The notes beneath the pieces were generated by a model. That model was not told where the DNA came from. It ran no database searches and saw only the letters and a program-made list of their open reading frames with translations. A stretch of 64,000 nt of DNA. It comes from Gammaproteobacteria bacterium (GTDB taxonomy: Bacteria; Pseudomonadota; Gammaproteobacteria; Steroidobacterales; Steroidobacteraceae). The first letter of the stretch is position 1; each line of letters starts with the position of its first letter. The DNA lies in NCBI GenBank assembly GCA_027459765.1, contig DAIDHD010000003.1, positions 62,001 to 126,000 of the forward strand, written 5' to 3'. The position numbers and the translations under genes were made by a program. Positions 40,397 to 50,595 of the stretch are shown one piece after another.

Positions 40397-42847
40397 TCAG
40401 AACGCCTGACCGATGGAAAATTGGAATCTCTCCGTTTCGTCGCCGTATCGCACGTAATCGCCAGCGTAGGCGTTCAGCGGGATGCCGTACGAGAACCTGA
40501 ACAGACCCAGCGGCGCGAGCCATTGGACCGCGACGCCGGTGGAGCGCTTGAGATTAGCATAACTGAAGTGGTAGGTGACCGGCGTCACGTCGTCGAAGCC
40601 CAGGAACTTGACCCGGCTGCCGGTCTGGAAGACGTTGCCCATGTCGTAGAACCAGCTGACGCGCGCGGCGTTCTGCCACTTCTCCGGCACCGGAAAGATG
40701 AATTCCAGGCGGCTCAGGATCCGCAGGTTGCCGCCGTAGGGATTGCCATAGCCGATGTTGTCGCGCGGTCCCAGGGTGCTCTCGCGGAAGCCGCGGACGC
40801 TGTCCGGGCCGCCGGCGTAATAATTCAGATACGGCGGCAGCGCCGTGGTCTTGCCGAGCGGGTTGCCGTAGTCGACGCCCGCCAGGTAGGAGAACAGCGC
40901 CCTGCGGGTGACCGGGATGTACTGCAGGTACTGGAAGCTCGTCGTGTAGTAGCGCACGTCGCTCACCGGCAGCGCGATTCGGCCGGAGACCGCGAGGTGC
41001 GAGCCGCGGTCCGCGAACAGCGCGCGGTTGCGCGAATCGATGCTCCAGCCGGCGGTGAGCTCGTAGGTGTTGAAATCGGTGCCGTACACCGTATAGGGGC
41101 TGTCAAGGGAGTTCACGACGCCGTCGCCGTTGGTGTCGAGCAGATCGTCGTGGAACGACTTGCCGTTGGAGCGCACCCAGTCGACGGCCTGCTGGGCGCT
41201 GTAGCCCTGCGAGACCACCAGCGTGTTCTTGTTGGCCGAGAGGCCCGCCGACAGGTACTGGAACTCGCTGATCGGGTAAGCCCACTGCACCGCGCCCGTG
41301 ATCTGCTTGGTCGAGAATTGCGACGAGGCGGCGACGAACTGCGTGATGTCGCGGAACGACACCGACTCGGTGCGCGATATGCCGTCGATGGTGGTGTACG
41401 GATTGGTGTGCGACAGCACGTAGCTCTTGCTGTACACGCCGACGTTCGCCTCGAGCGCGATGCGCTCGCCCGTGCCCAGGAAGTTGCTGTGCACGAAGTT
41501 GCCGTTCAGGCTGAAGCGCTGCGCCTCGGAGTAGCCGATGCCGCCGCCGAACTGGCCCGGGAGGCCCTCCTTGATGTTGAAGTCGACGTCCACCATGTCC
41601 GCGCTGCCGGGCACGGGCTTGGTCTCGAACTCCACCTTCTCGACGTAGGGCAGGCGCTGGATGCGCTCCTTGGAGCGCTCCACCGCGGAGTTCGACAGCC
41701 ACCCGCCCTCGAGCTGGCGCATCTCGCGGCGCAGGGTCTCGTCGTTGATGGCGGTGACGTTGTTGAAGTCGATGTGCCGCACGTACACGCGATTGCCGGG
41801 CTCGATGAAGAAGGTCAGCGCCACGGTCTTCTTGGCGTTGTCGGTGGTCGGCACCGGGTCGATCTTCGCGAACGCGTAGCCGTCCGCTCCGAGGCGGTAG
41901 CTCATGCCCTCCTGGGAGCTCGTGATGGCCTTGCGCGAATAGATGTCGCCCGGCTTGATGAGCAGGCGCTTGCGCAGCTCCGACTCCGGCACGACCATGG
42001 TGCCGGCGAGCTTGATCTCCGAGATACGGTAGACGTCGCCTTCGTTGACGTTCACCGTGATGTACATGTTGTCCTTCTCAGGCGCGATGGTCACCTGGGT
42101 GGACTCGATCTGGAAGTTCGCGTAGCCGCGGTCCATGTAGTAGGACCTGAGCTTCTCGAGATCGCCGGTGAGCGACTCGCGCGAGTACCGGTCGTCCTGC
42201 TTGTACCAGGACAGCCAGTTCGGCGTGTGCAGTTCGAAGCTCTGGAAGATGTCCTTGTCCTTGAACCGGGTGTTGCCCACCAGGTTGATCTCCTCGATCT
42301 TGGCGCGCTTGCCCTCCTTGATGTCGACCAGGACGTCGACCTTGTTGCCGGGCAGGTCGGTGATCTTGGTGTCCACCTTCACGCCGTACTTGCCGCGGCT
42401 GAAGTACTGGTCGGTGAGGTACTGCTTGACCTCGTCGAGCACCGAGCGGTCGAAGGTCTTGCCGGTGGCGAGACCGACGTTGCGCAGGCTCTTCTGCAGG
42501 TCCTCGGTCTTGATGTCCTTGTTGCCCTTGATCTCGAACTTGGCGATCGAGGGCCGCTCGATGACCACCACGAGCAGCGTGTTGCCGTCGCGGCGCAGTT
42601 CCACGTCGCGGAAGAAGCCGGTGGCGTAGAGCGCCCGCATGGCCTCCGAGACGCGCTGCGCGTCGAGGTGGTCGCCGATGTTCACGGGCAGGTAGTTGAA
42701 AACCGTGCCCTCGGAGATGCGCTGCAGGCCCTCGATGCGGATGTCGCCCACGGTGAAGTTGTCGAGCGCGGCATCGGCGCGCGCGGTCACCGCGAACGGC
42801 TGGGCGGCGAGCGCCATCAGCCCGAGCAGGCGAAGCTCAAGCCGCAC
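40397..42847 (-). CDS. bamA: outer membrane protein assembly factor BamA
   Basis: An 816-residue Omp85 protein, core of the BAM complex that inserts beta-barrels into the outer membrane. A signal peptide (cleavage near TARA, residue 24) is followed by five POTRA domains (about 25-420; FTVGDIRIEGLQRISEGTVF starts the first) and a 16-strand barrel with the VRGF lid-lock motif in SVRGFRES, ending in the phenylalanine FSIGQAF. Residues 571-582 read DTNGDGVVNSLD, an EF-hand-like calcium loop in a predicted surface loop. Start is GTG 42847, without a good Shine-Dalgarno. Confidence 0.96.
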   Translation of the reverse strand: MRLELRLLGLMALAAQPFAVTARADAALDNFTVGDIRIEGLQRISEGTVFNYLPVNIGDHLDAQRVSEAMRALYATGFFRDVELRRDGNTLLVVVIERPSIAKFEIKGNKDIKTEDLQKSLRNVGLATGKTFDRSVLDEVKQYLTDQYFSRGKYGVKVDTKITDLPGNKVDVLVDIKEGKRAKIEEINLVGNTRFKDKDIFQSFELHTPNWLSWYKQDDRYSRESLTGDLEKLRSYYMDRGYANFQIESTQVTIAPEKDNMYITVNVNEGDVYRISEIKLAGTMVVPESELRKRLLIKPGDIYSRKAITSSQEGMSYRLGADGYAFAKIDPVPTTDNAKKTVALTFFIEPGNRVYVRHIDFNNVTAINDETLRREMRQLEGGWLSNSAVERSKERIQRLPYVEKVEFETKPVPGSADMVDVDFNIKEGLPGQFGGGIGYSEAQRFSLNGNFVHSNFLGTGERIALEANVGVYSKSYVLSHTNPYTTIDGISRTESVSFRDITQFVAASSQFSTKQITGAVQWAYPISEFQYLSAGLSANKNTLVVSQGYSAQQAVDWVRSNGKSFHDDLLDTNGDGVVNSLDSPYTVYGTDFNTYELTAGWSIDSRNRALFADRGSHLAVSGRIALPVSDVRYYTTSFQYLQYIPVTRRALFSYLAGVDYGNPLGKTTALPPYLNYYAGGPDSVRGFRESTLGPRDNIGYGNPYGGNLRILSRLEFIFPVPEKWQNAARVSWFYDMGNVFQTGSRVKFLGFDDVTPVTYHFSYANLKRSTGVAVQWLAPLGLFRFSYGIPLNAYAGDYVRYGDETERFQFSIGQAF

Positions 42848-42945
42848 GCGGGCGAGACCGGTCCGTTGACGGGCGGAGGGCGCGCGCAGTGGCGCGCCCG
42901 CGTGGCGACTCGAACGTTGCGTGGCTCATGACGTGCGGTGGATCC

Positions 42946-44313
42946 CTAGTGCAAGTGTCTGGAAATGTCGTTGTAGAAGGCGAGGCTCATCAGCAGCACG
43001 AGCAGCGCGATGCCGAACTGCTGGCCGAGGGCCTGGGCGCGTTCGGAGAGCGGGCTGCCCTTCACCGCCTCCACCGTCTGGTACACCACCTGTCCGCCGT
43101 CGAGCAGCGGCACCGGCAGCAGATTGAGCACCCCGAGACTCACGCTGATCACGGCGAGGAAGCCGAGGAAGGCGCTCGGACCGAGGAAGGCGCTCACGCC
43201 GGCGAACTCGGCGATGCTCAAGGGACCGCTGATGTTCTTCGCGGAGACGCGGCCGGTCACGATGCGCCAGAGCATCTGCACGGTGAGCGTGGACATCTCC
43301 CAGGTCTTGCCGACGCCCACGCCGAGGGCCGCGATTGGCCCGGCACGGCGCACGAACAACACGCCCGGCGGCCAGGTGCGCGGCCCCTCGGCGAGGGTCA
43401 CCCCGAGGCGGCCCAGGGTGAGACCGTGGTCGAGCACCGCCGGCACCGCCGCGACCAGGTCGAGCCGGCGACCCGAACGCTCGACCTGAAGGCGCAGATC
43501 CCGGCCCGGGGCGCCGTTGACCGTCGAGACGAAATCCGCGGCATTCGCGATGTTCACGCCGTCCGCGGCGAGCAACCGGTCCCCTGCGGCGAGGCCGGCG
43601 CGCGCGCCGGCGCTCCCGGGCGGAACGTCCTGCACGGTGACGTCCGCGCGCCAGGTCGCGAGATCGAAGCCGAGTCCGGGCAGTAGCCGCCCCGGCTCGG
43701 TGAGCGCGCGGCGATCGGTGGCGACACGCAGGGTGAGCGCACGCAGTTCGCCGGCACGGCGCACGGTCAGCGGCACGACCCCGTCGCCGGAGAACTCGCG
43801 CATCAGGTCGATCTGCAGTTCCTCGGTGTCCGCGACGTCGCGGGCGCCGACGCGCACGATTTCGTCGCCGCGCTCGAGGCCGGCCACCGCGGCCGGGCTG
43901 TCGAGACGCACCTGGCCGACGATGGGCTTGGCGGCCTCGCTGCCCTGCATGGCGAGCACCGCATACAAGAGCGCCGCGAACAGCAGGTTCATCGCCGGGC
44001 CGGCGAGCAGCACCGCCACCCGGTGGCGCACCGGACGGCGCGTGAAGGAGCGCGGCAGTTCCTCGGCGCTGACCTCGCCTTCGCGCTCGTCGAGGAGCTT
44101 GACGTAGCCGCCGAGCGGAATGGCCGACAGGCAGTATTCGGTGCGGTCCGCGTCGCGTCCCGCCACGGTCACGAGCGGCTTGCCGAAGCCGATGCTGAAG
44201 CGCAGCACCTTGAAACCGAGGCGCTTGGCGACCCAGTAGTGACCGAACTCGTGCACGGCCACGAGGATGCCGATCGCCACCAGGAAGGCGACCACGAATA
44301 CCAATGACTTCAT
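42946..44313 (-). CDS. rseP: site-2 intramembrane protease RseP
   Basis: A 455-residue zinc metalloprotease of the inner membrane. HEFGH at residues 21-25 and [11 protein letters not shown] near the C-terminus are the metal-ligand motifs. Two PDZ domains lie between ([19 protein letters not shown] and [19 protein letters not shown]). RseP makes the second cut in the anti-sigma factor RseA and clears remnant signal peptides. ATG 44313 overlaps the dxr stop (ATGA). The substrate gene rseA is at 5444-6184 of this window. Confidence 0.96.
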   Translation of the reverse strand: MKSLVFVVAFLVAIGILVAVHEFGHYWVAKRLGFKVLRFSIGFGKPLVTVAGRDADRTEYCLSAIPLGGYVKLLDEREGEVSAEELPRSFTRRPVRHRVAVLLAGPAMNLLFAALLYAVLAMQGSEAAKPIVGQVRLDSPAAVAGLERGDEIVRVGARDVADTEELQIDLMREFSGDGVVPLTVRRAGELRALTLRVATDRRALTEPGRLLPGLGFDLATWRADVTVQDVPPGSAGARAGLAAGDRLLAADGVNIANAADFVSTVNGAPGRDLRLQVERSGRRLDLVAAVPAVLDHGLTLGRLGVTLAEGPRTWPPGVLFVRRAGPIAALGVGVGKTWEMSTLTVQMLWRIVTGRVSAKNISGPLSIAEFAGVSAFLGPSAFLGFLAVISVSLGVLNLLPVPLLDGGQVVYQTVEAVKGSPLSERAQALGQQFGIALLVLLMSLAFYNDISRHLH

Positions 44314-45509
44314 GCCAACGCTCCACGGCCGGGCTCGATGCACGCCGTGGCCAGCCGGCGCGCCTCGGCGTCGGCCTGCAACACGTCGTCGAGCGCCTTC
44401 ACGGAGGAAGATCCCAGGCGGTTCAATACCCGATCAATGACCGCGGCGATCCCGGTAAAGTTCAAGCGCCGTTCGAGGAAGGCCGCCACGGCGACCTCGT
44501 TGGCCGCATTGAGCACGGCCGGCGCGGTCCCGCCGGCCCGCGCCGCGGCGCGGGCGAGCCCGAGGCTCGGGAAGCGCGCGTGGTCGGGAGCCTCGAAGTC
44601 CAGTCGCGCCACTTCGGTCAGGTCGAGCAAGTGTACACCGGAATCGAAGCGCTCGGGCCAGGCGAGCGCCTGCGCGATCGGGGTGCGCATGTCCGGCGCC
44701 CCGAGCTGTGCGAGCAGCGAGCCGTCCGCGTACCCGACCAGCGAGTGCACCACGCTCTGCGGGTGCACCACGACGTCGACCCGCGACTCCGGCAGGTCGA
44801 ACAGCAGTGTCGCTTCGATGACCTCGAGCCCCTTGTTCATCAGGGTCGCCGAGTCGACCGAGATCTTGCGGCCCATCTTCCACTTCGGGTGCGCGCAGGC
44901 CTCGTCCGGCGTGACGCTTTCCAGCACCGCCGCGTCGGTGTTGCGGAACGGACCGCCCGATGCGGTGAGCACGACGCGCTCGACGCCGCGCGCGGCGGCG
45001 CCGGGCAGGTAGCCGGCGGGCATGCACTGGAAGATGGCGTTGTGCTCGCTGTCGATCGGGATGAGCGCGGCGCCCGCGCGGCTCACCTCCTGCATCAGCA
45101 GCGGCCCGGCCATCACCAGGGATTCCTTGTTGGCGAGCAGCACACGCTTGCTCGCGCGCACCGCCGCGAGGGTCGGCAACAGGCCGGCGGCGCCGACGAT
45201 GGCCGCCATCACTACGTGCACCCCGGCGCCGGTGACCGAGGCGCACAGCGCCTCCACGCCCGACTCGACACGGGTCGCGCTGCCGGCATCGGCGAGCGCG
45301 CGGCGCGCCTCGGCGGCGGCCTGCGGATCCACGAGCACGAGCACGTCGGGGCGGAAACGCAGTGCCTGCTCCACCGCCGCGCGCCAACTCCCGTTGGCGC
45401 CGAGCGCGGTCACCCGGTAACGCTGCGGGTGCAGCGCCACCACCTCGAGGGTGCTGCGGCCGATGCTGCCCGTGCAGCCGAGGATCGCAAGTCCGAGCGG
45501 CCCGCTCAC
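44310..45509 (-). CDS. dxr: 1-deoxy-D-xylulose 5-phosphate reductoisomerase
   Basis: A 399-residue NADPH-dependent enzyme producing MEP, the substrate of the IspD half of IspDF encoded at 24330-25541. NADPH motif [13 protein letters not shown], metal/substrate motifs [11 protein letters not shown] and [20 protein letters not shown] and the C-terminal [13 protein letters not shown] are intact. Start is GTG, overlapping the cdsA stop (GTGA); its own stop overlaps rseP. Confidence 0.97.
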   Translation of the reverse strand: MSGPLGLAILGCTGSIGRSTLEVVALHPQRYRVTALGANGSWRAAVEQALRFRPDVLVLVDPQAAAEARRALADAGSATRVESGVEALCASVTGAGVHVVMAAIVGAAGLLPTLAAVRASKRVLLANKESLVMAGPLLMQEVSRAGAALIPIDSEHNAIFQCMPAGYLPGAAARGVERVVLTASGGPFRNTDAAVLESVTPDEACAHPKWKMGRKISVDSATLMNKGLEVIEATLLFDLPESRVDVVVHPQSVVHSLVGYADGSLLAQLGAPDMRTPIAQALAWPERFDSGVHLLDLTEVARLDFEAPDHARFPSLGLARAAARAGGTAPAVLNAANEVAVAAFLERRLNFTGIAAVIDRVLNRLGSSSVKALDDVLQADAEARRLATACIEPGRGALA

Positions 45510-46318
45510 GCGATCACCCCGCCACCGAAGAGCCCCAACGCGAACAGCGGCGCCGCCGCCGTGATGCTGTCGATACGATCCAAGATCCCCCCGTGTCCGG
45601 GCAGTAGATTACCGCTGTCCTTGAGTCCTGCCGAGCGTTTGAACAGACTTTCGGTGAGGTCCCCAACCACCGAAAACGCACCCAACAGGCAGCCGAAGCC
45701 CACCGCCGGCGCGAGCGCCAGGCCGAAGTGCCAGGCACCCGCGGCCGCCACCAGCGCGACGGCGGCGAGGCCGCCGACCGCGCCCTCCCAGGTCTTGCCG
45801 GGACTGACGCGCGGCGCGAGCTTGTGCCGGCCGAAGCGGCGCCCGGCGAAGAACGCGCCGATGTCCGCGGCGAACACGAGCAGCAGCATCCACAGCACCA
45901 GCACGGGGCCGCGGGCGAAGCCGTGCTCGGCGAGCAGCAGCCTGCCGACGGCGACGAAGGCCGGCACCAGCACCGGCACGCCGGCCGCGAGCGCCGGCCA
46001 TCGCGGCACCGAGCCGGGCGCACGCAGCACCCAGGCGAAGGCACCGAGCCACCAGAGCGCGGCGGCCGAGTACAGGGCGAGCGCGGCGCGGGGCTCGGCG
46101 CCGATGCGCCAGGCGAGCACCATCGCGAAGGCCATCGCGAGCGCGTAGGCGGCACGGGCGGCCGGCGCACGCAAGCCGCCGAAGCCGGCCCACTCCCAGG
46201 CTCCGGCCACGGTGACCACGGCGAAGGCGAGCACCGTGCGCCGGGGCTCGAGCACGAACAAGCCGAAGAGCAGCAGGCCGCCGAGCACGGCCGCCGTCAG
46301 CACGCGAACCTTGAGCAC
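45506..46318 (-). CDS. cdsA: phosphatidate cytidylyltransferase
   Basis: A 270-residue polytopic inner-membrane enzyme making CDP-diacylglycerol, the precursor of all phospholipids here. About seven hydrophobic segments. The family signature is at the C-terminus: [19 protein letters not shown] then ILDRIDS, and [20 protein letters not shown] precedes. Start is GTG 46318, only 12 bases after the frr stop; the uppS gene that normally stands here is missing. Confidence 0.95.
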   Translation of the reverse strand: MLKVRVLTAAVLGGLLLFGLFVLEPRRTVLAFAVVTVAGAWEWAGFGGLRAPAARAAYALAMAFAMVLAWRIGAEPRAALALYSAAALWWLGAFAWVLRAPGSVPRWPALAAGVPVLVPAFVAVGRLLLAEHGFARGPVLVLWMLLLVFAADIGAFFAGRRFGRHKLAPRVSPGKTWEGAVGGLAAVALVAAAGAWHFGLALAPAVGFGCLLGAFSVVGDLTESLFKRSAGLKDSGNLLPGHGGILDRIDSITAAAPLFALGLFGGGVIA

Positions 46319-46330
46319 CCGCGCGCCCCG

Positions 46331-46888
46331 TCAGACCTGCATCAGTTCCTTTTCCTTGTCGGCCATTGCCTGGTCGATTTCATGGACATGCTTGTCGGTG
46401 AGCTTCTGGATCTCCTCCTGCGCGCGACGGTCGTCGTCCTGCGCAATGAGCTTCTCCTTCAGCATCTCCTTGAGCTCGGTGAGCACCTCGCGACGTACGT
46501 TGCGCACCGACACGCGGGCGCCCTCGGCCTCGGCGCGCACCACCTTGGTGATGTCGCGGCGGCGCTCCTCGGTGAGGGCGGGCATGCCGATGCGGATGGT
46601 CTGGCCCGCGGTGTTGGGCGTGAGACCGAGATCCGACTTGTAGATGGCCTTTTCGATGACCTGAACCATGGACTTCTCCCACGGTGTCACCGTCAGGGTG
46701 CGCGCATCCTCGACGGCCACGTTGGCGACCTGGCTCAAGGGAGTCTCGGTGCCGTAATAGTCGACCTTGATGTGTTCGATCAGGCTGGTGTGGGCGCGTC
46801 CCGTGCGCAGCTTCTTGAGCTGGTCGCGGAAGGCCGCGACACACTTTTGCATGCGCTGAGCGGCGTCCTTCTTGATGTCGTCGAGCAT
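46331..46888 (-). CDS. frr: ribosome recycling factor
   Basis: A 185-residue RRF, exactly the family length, that splits post-termination ribosomes with [23 protein letters not shown] and [21 protein letters not shown] are conserved, as is [15 protein letters not shown]; the C-terminal helix ends [11 protein letters not shown] 46888 is clear; a frame running to 47293 lies within pyrH. It follows pyrH by 17 bases. Confidence 0.97.
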   Translation of the reverse strand: MLDDIKKDAAQRMQKCVAAFRDQLKKLRTGRAHTSLIEHIKVDYYGTETPLSQVANVAVEDARTLTVTPWEKSMVQVIEKAIYKSDLGLTPNTAGQTIRIGMPALTEERRRDITKVVRAEAEGARVSVRNVRREVLTELKEMLKEKLIAQDDDRRAQEEIQKLTDKHVHEIDQAMADKEKELMQV

Positions 46889-46905
46889 GGGTTCCTCTTC
46901 GGGCC

Positions 46906-47634
46906 TCAGGTGGACACGACCGTGCCGACGTCCTCGCCGCGCACGATGCGCGTGAGGTCGCCGGCGTTGAACAGGTTGAACACCTGCAGCGGCAGGTTGT
47001 TCTCCCGACACATCACGATGGCGGTGGCGTCCATGACGCCGAGCCGGTCCTCGAGGACCTTGTCGAAGGTGAGCCGGGAATAGCGCTTGGCGTCGGGGTT
47101 GAGCTTCGGATCGGCGTCGTAGATGCCGTTGACCTTGGTGGCCTTCAGCAGCACGTCGGCGTCTATCTCGATGGCGCGCAGGCTCGCCGCCGTGTCGGTG
47201 GTGAAGAACGGGTTGCCGGTGCCGGCCCCGAAGATCACCACCCGCCCCTTCTCGAGATGGCGCACCGCGCGCCTGCGGATGTAGTCCTCGCACACTTCGT
47301 TGATGCGCAGCGCCGACATGACGCGCGCGTACGCGCCGAGGCTCTCGAGCGCGTCCTGCAGCGCGAGCGCGTTCATCACCGTGGCGAGCATGCCCATGTG
47401 GTCGGCGGTCACCCGATCCATGCCGGCGCGCGCGAGTCCCGCGCCGCGGAAGATGTTGCCGCCGCCGAGCACCACCGCGACCTGTACGCCCATCAGGGTG
47501 ATGTCGCGGATCTCACCGGCGATCCGCTTCAAGATCGCGGGGTCGATCCCGTAGTCCTCGTCGCCCAGCAGCGCTTCGCCGGACAGCTTGACGAGGATGC
47601 GTCGATAACGGGCGGGGGCGTTGTCGTCGGTCAT
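46906..47634 (-). CDS. pyrH: UMP kinase
   Basis: A 242-residue amino acid kinase-fold enzyme phosphorylating UMP to [25 protein letters not shown] and [16 protein letters not shown] match the family; [11 protein letters not shown] near residue 165 is typical. ATG 47634 has a strong AGGAAGG, so the eleven extra upstream codons are rejected. Separated from tsf by 127 bases that contain a GC-rich hairpin, so it may have its own promoter as in E. coli. Confidence 0.97.
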   Translation of the reverse strand: MTDDNAPARYRRILVKLSGEALLGDEDYGIDPAILKRIAGEIRDITLMGVQVAVVLGGGNIFRGAGLARAGMDRVTADHMGMLATVMNALALQDALESLGAYARVMSALRINEVCEDYIRRRAVRHLEKGRVVIFGAGTGNPFFTTDTAASLRAIEIDADVLLKATKVNGIYDADPKLNPDAKRYSRLTFDKVLEDRLGVMDATAIVMCRENNLPLQVFNLFNAGDLTRIVRGEDVGTVVST

Positions 47635-47726
47635 GATGCCTTCCTGCGGAACTCTCGAGAGCACCACATTCTGCGCGATGTACCCCGTCCGCGACCAGAG
47701 AAACCCTGCGGAGGGGGTGCCGGAGC

Positions 47727-47751
47727 CGGCCGGGTGCGACGCACCCGGCCG
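47727..47751 (-). terminator. GC-rich hairpin between tsf and pyrH
   Basis: GGCCGGGTGCG and CGCACCCGGCC are perfect inverted repeats separated by one base (in practice a 3-5 base loop); one more outer pair gives 12. It starts 11 bases after the tsf stop. No T-run follows, so it may be an attenuating or 3'-protecting structure rather than a strong intrinsic terminator. Confidence 0.45.
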
Positions 47752-47761
47752 ACGGCAGGCT

Positions 47762-48634
47762 TCAGGAGTTGGCCTTGACCTGGGCCATCACTTCGCCGAC
47801 GAAGTCGTCCTGCTTCTTCTCGATGCCGGCGCCGACCTCGTAGCGCACGAAGCGCGCCACCTTGGCCTTGGCCTTCTTGAGCAGCGCATCGACCGTGATG
47901 TCGGGATCCTTCACGAACGGCTGGCCGACCAGGGTGATCTCGGCGAGGTACTTGCGCAACCGGCCCTCGATCATCTTGGCGATGATCTCGGCGGGCTTGT
48001 TCTCGCCCTTGGCCTGGGTTGCGAGGATCTCGCGCTCCTTGTCGAGCACCGCGGCCGGCACGGCGGCCGCATCGACGTAGGCGGGATTGACGGCGGCCAC
48101 GTGCATGGCGACGTCACGCGCCAGCGCCTCGTCGCCACCCTCCAGCGCGACCACGCTGCCGATGCGCGCGCCGTGGACGTACCAGCCGAGCGCGCCGGGC
48201 GAGTGAACGCGCTCGAAACGCCGTACGGCGATGTTCTCGCCGATCTTGGCGATGAGCGCGCGGCGCCGCTCCTCGAGGCTGCCGCCGCCGGACGGCAGCG
48301 CCATCAGCGCGTCGAGGGTCGCCGGGGAGCGCTCGAGCGCCGCCTGGGCGACGTCGCGCGCGAAGCCGAGGAACTCGTCGCTGCGGGCGACGAAATCGGT
48401 CTCGCAATTGACCTCGACCAGCACGGCGTCGCCACCCGCCTGGGCTACGGCGACGGTGCCCTCGGCGGCCACGCGGGTCGCCTTCTTGTCGGCCTTGGCG
48501 AGACCGGTCTTGCGCATGAGTTCGGCGGCGGCATCGAGGTCGCCGCCCGTCTCCACCAGCGCCTTCTTGCACTCCATCATGCCGGCGCCCGTGCGTTCAC
48601 GGAGCTGCTTGACTGCTTCTGCGGTGATATTCAT
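47762..48634 (-). CDS. tsf: translation elongation factor Ts
   Basis: A 290-residue guanine nucleotide exchange factor for EF-Tu. The N-terminal module has [19 protein letters not shown] and the EF-Tu contact motif [10 protein letters not shown] near residues 79-88. Two-fold repeated core and coiled-coil region (residues ~180-230) are normal. ATG start; rpsB lies 24 bases upstream, the universal rpsB-tsf pair. Confidence 0.97.
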   Translation of the reverse strand: MNITAEAVKQLRERTGAGMMECKKALVETGGDLDAAAELMRKTGLAKADKKATRVAAEGTVAVAQAGGDAVLVEVNCETDFVARSDEFLGFARDVAQAALERSPATLDALMALPSGGGSLEERRRALIAKIGENIAVRRFERVHSPGALGWYVHGARIGSVVALEGGDEALARDVAMHVAAVNPAYVDAAAVPAAVLDKEREILATQAKGENKPAEIIAKMIEGRLRKYLAEITLVGQPFVKDPDITVDALLKKAKAKVARFVRYEVGAGIEKKQDDFVGEVMAQVKANS

Positions 48635-48658
48635 GACTTCGTCCCGACGTGCTTGCGA

Positions 48659-49624
48659 TCAGGCGCCGCGCGCCGGCGTGCGCCGACCCGCGGGCCGGCG
48701 GCGCGGAGCACTCGCCGGACGCGACTCGACCGGAGCGGCCTCGCCCTCGTCCGCCTCGACTTCCTCGGCGACCGCCGGAGCGCCCTCCGCCGCGGCGGCG
48801 GCCGGTGCCTTGCGACGCGGCGCCGGCTTGCGGCCGCGCGCAGGGGGGGCGGCGTTGCGCCGTGCGCCACCGCCACGCTTCTTCGGATTGCCTTCCTCGT
48901 CGAGTTCGACGAATTCGTCCTCGCCGACCGGAACCTCCGGCAGCGAAGCCTTGCCCTCGAGCACCGCCTCGGCGATGCCGGCGGCGTAGAGGTGGATGGC
49001 GCGCATGGCGTCATCGTTGCCGGGGACGACGTAGTCGATGCCGTCGGGCGAGCAGTTGGTATCGACCACCGCCACCACCGGGATGCCGAGCTTCTTCGCC
49101 TCGCTGATGGCGATCTCCTCGTGACCGACGTCGATCACGAACAGCGCGTCGGGCAGCGCACCCATCTCGCGGATGCCGCCGAGGCTCTTCAGGAGCTTCT
49201 CCATCTCGCGCCGGAGCATCTGCGCTTCCTTCTTGCCGCGCCGATCCAGCGTGCCGTTCTGCGCCATCTCGTCGAGCTCGTTGAGCCGCTTGATGGACTG
49301 ACGAATGGTCTTGAAATTGGTGAGCATGCCGCCCAGCCAGCGCTGATTCACGTAGGGCATGCTGCAACGCAGCGCCTCTTTCTGAATCGCCTCGCGGGCG
49401 GAGCGCTTGGTGCCGACGAACAGCACCGTGCCGCCCTGCGCGGCGACGCTCTTCACGAAGGCCGCGGCCTGCGCGTACAGCGGCTGCGTCTTCTCGAGGT
49501 TGATGATGTGGATCTTGTTACGTTCGCCGAAAATGAAGGGGGCCATTTTCGGGTTCCAGAAGCGGGTCTGGTGTCCGAAATGAACACCCGCTTCCAGCAT
49601 CTGTCGCATGGACACGCCGGTCAT
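48659..49624 (-). CDS. rpsB: 30S ribosomal protein S2 with long C-terminal extension
   Basis: A 321-residue S2. The core, residues 1-228, is standard: [53 protein letters not shown] and [14 protein letters not shown]. Most bacterial S2 proteins end near residue 240-255; here about 90 further residues follow, first acidic ([14 protein letters not shown]), then rich in Ala, Pro, Arg and Glu with basic clusters. ATG 49624 is chosen over the GTG at 49633 because AGGAG is eight bases upstream of it. Divergent from map. Confidence 0.96.
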   Translation of the reverse strand: MTGVSMRQMLEAGVHFGHQTRFWNPKMAPFIFGERNKIHIINLEKTQPLYAQAAAFVKSVAAQGGTVLFVGTKRSAREAIQKEALRCSMPYVNQRWLGGMLTNFKTIRQSIKRLNELDEMAQNGTLDRRGKKEAQMLRREMEKLLKSLGGIREMGALPDALFVIDVGHEEIAISEAKKLGIPVVAVVDTNCSPDGIDYVVPGNDDAMRAIHLYAAGIAEAVLEGKASLPEVPVGEDEFVELDEEGNPKKRGGGARRNAAPPARGRKPAPRRKAPAAAAAEGAPAVAEEVEADEGEAAPVESRPASAPRRRPAGRRTPARGA

Positions 49625-49744
49625 CGAAAACACTCCTATGGTCGGGTTGAGCCTCCGCGCGTCCCGATCGGCGACCCGGCAGGAGCGATCCCGTCGGGCA
49701 CCCGGTCGATCGTGACGACGCGCGTGCGGGGTTGTGTAAACGAG
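49625..49744 (-). promoter_or_regulatory. long rpsB leader, possible S2 autoregulatory RNA
   Basis: The transcript from the promoter at 49751-49779 would have about 120 untranslated bases before rpsB, unusually long for this compact region. In E. coli S2 represses rpsB-tsf through its leader. I cannot fold it by hand to the known S2 structure, so this is a candidate only. Confidence 0.35.
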
Positions 49745-49750
49745 CCGCGC

Positions 49751-49779
49751 TTTATACCATGATTCCGATAGCGGTACAA
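49751..49779 (-). promoter_or_regulatory. sigma-70 promoter of rpsB-tsf
   Basis: Minus strand TTGTAC (49779-49774), 17-base spacer, TATAAA (49756-49751). The -10 matches 5 of 6 consensus bases; the -35 keeps TTG. Strong spacing and position upstream of a ribosomal protein gene support it. It overlaps the divergent map upstream region. Confidence 0.55.
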
Positions 49780-49797
49780 AGTCCCAAAAGCGCGCCC

Positions 49798-50595
49798 ATG
49801 AACGTCACCATCAAAAGCCAAGCCGAGCAGGAGAAGATGCGCGCCGCGGGACGGCTCGCCGGACTCGTGCTCGACATGATCGAGGCGCACGTGAAGCCCG
49901 GCGTGACCACCGAGGAGCTCGACCGGCTCTGCCACGAGTACATCGTCAACGAGCTCGAATCGGTGCCCGCGAACTTGAACTACCGCGGCTTTCCGAAGAC
50001 CATCTGCACGTCGGTCAACCACGTCGTTTGCCACGGCATCCCGAACGACCGCAAGCTCAAGAACGGCGACATCGTCAACATCGACGTCACCGTCATCCGC
50101 GACGGCTTCCACGGCGACACCAGCCGCATGTACGTGGTGGGCAGCCCCTCCGTGCTCGCCCGGCGGCTGATCGACGTGTGCCACGAGGCGATGTGGCGCG
50201 GCATCCGCAGCGTGCGTCCCGGGGCCCGCCTCGGCGACATCGGCCACGCGATCCAGAGCTACGCCGAAGCCAACGACTTTTCCGTGGTGCGCGAGTACTG
50301 CGGACACGGCATCGGCCGCATCTACCACGAGGACCCGCAGGTCCTGCACTACGGCAAGCCGGGCACCGGGCTCGAACTGCAGCCGGGCATGACCTTCACC
50401 ATCGAGCCGATGATCAACGCCGGCCGGCGCGACGTGCGGCTGCTGCCGGACGGCTGGACCGTGGTGACCCGCGACCAGTCGCTGTCGGCGCAGTGGGAGC
50501 ACACGGTGCTGGTCACCGACACCGGCTACGAAGTGCTCACCCTGGGTGCGCGGGCGGCGCTCGCCGCGCCGCCCGCCGCCGCGACCGCCACTTGA
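49798..50595 (+). CDS. map: methionine aminopeptidase, type I
   Basis: A 265-residue metallopeptidase removing N-terminal methionine from new proteins. Ligand motifs [33 protein letters not shown] and SAQWEHTV give the five metal residues (Asp, Asp, His, Glu, Glu). ATG 49798 gives the family start [15 protein letters not shown]; 22 additional open codons upstream overlap the rpsB promoter and are not used. Stop overlaps the glnD start (TTGA). The divergent rpsB/map pair is widely conserved. Confidence 0.96.
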   Translation: MNVTIKSQAEQEKMRAAGRLAGLVLDMIEAHVKPGVTTEELDRLCHEYIVNELESVPANLNYRGFPKTICTSVNHVVCHGIPNDRKLKNGDIVNIDVTVIRDGFHGDTSRMYVVGSPSVLARRLIDVCHEAMWRGIRSVRPGARLGDIGHAIQSYAEANDFSVVREYCGHGIGRIYHEDPQVLHYGKPGTGLELQPGMTFTIEPMINAGRRDVRLLPDGWTVVTRDQSLSAQWEHTVLVTDTGYEVLTLGARAALAAPPAAATAT

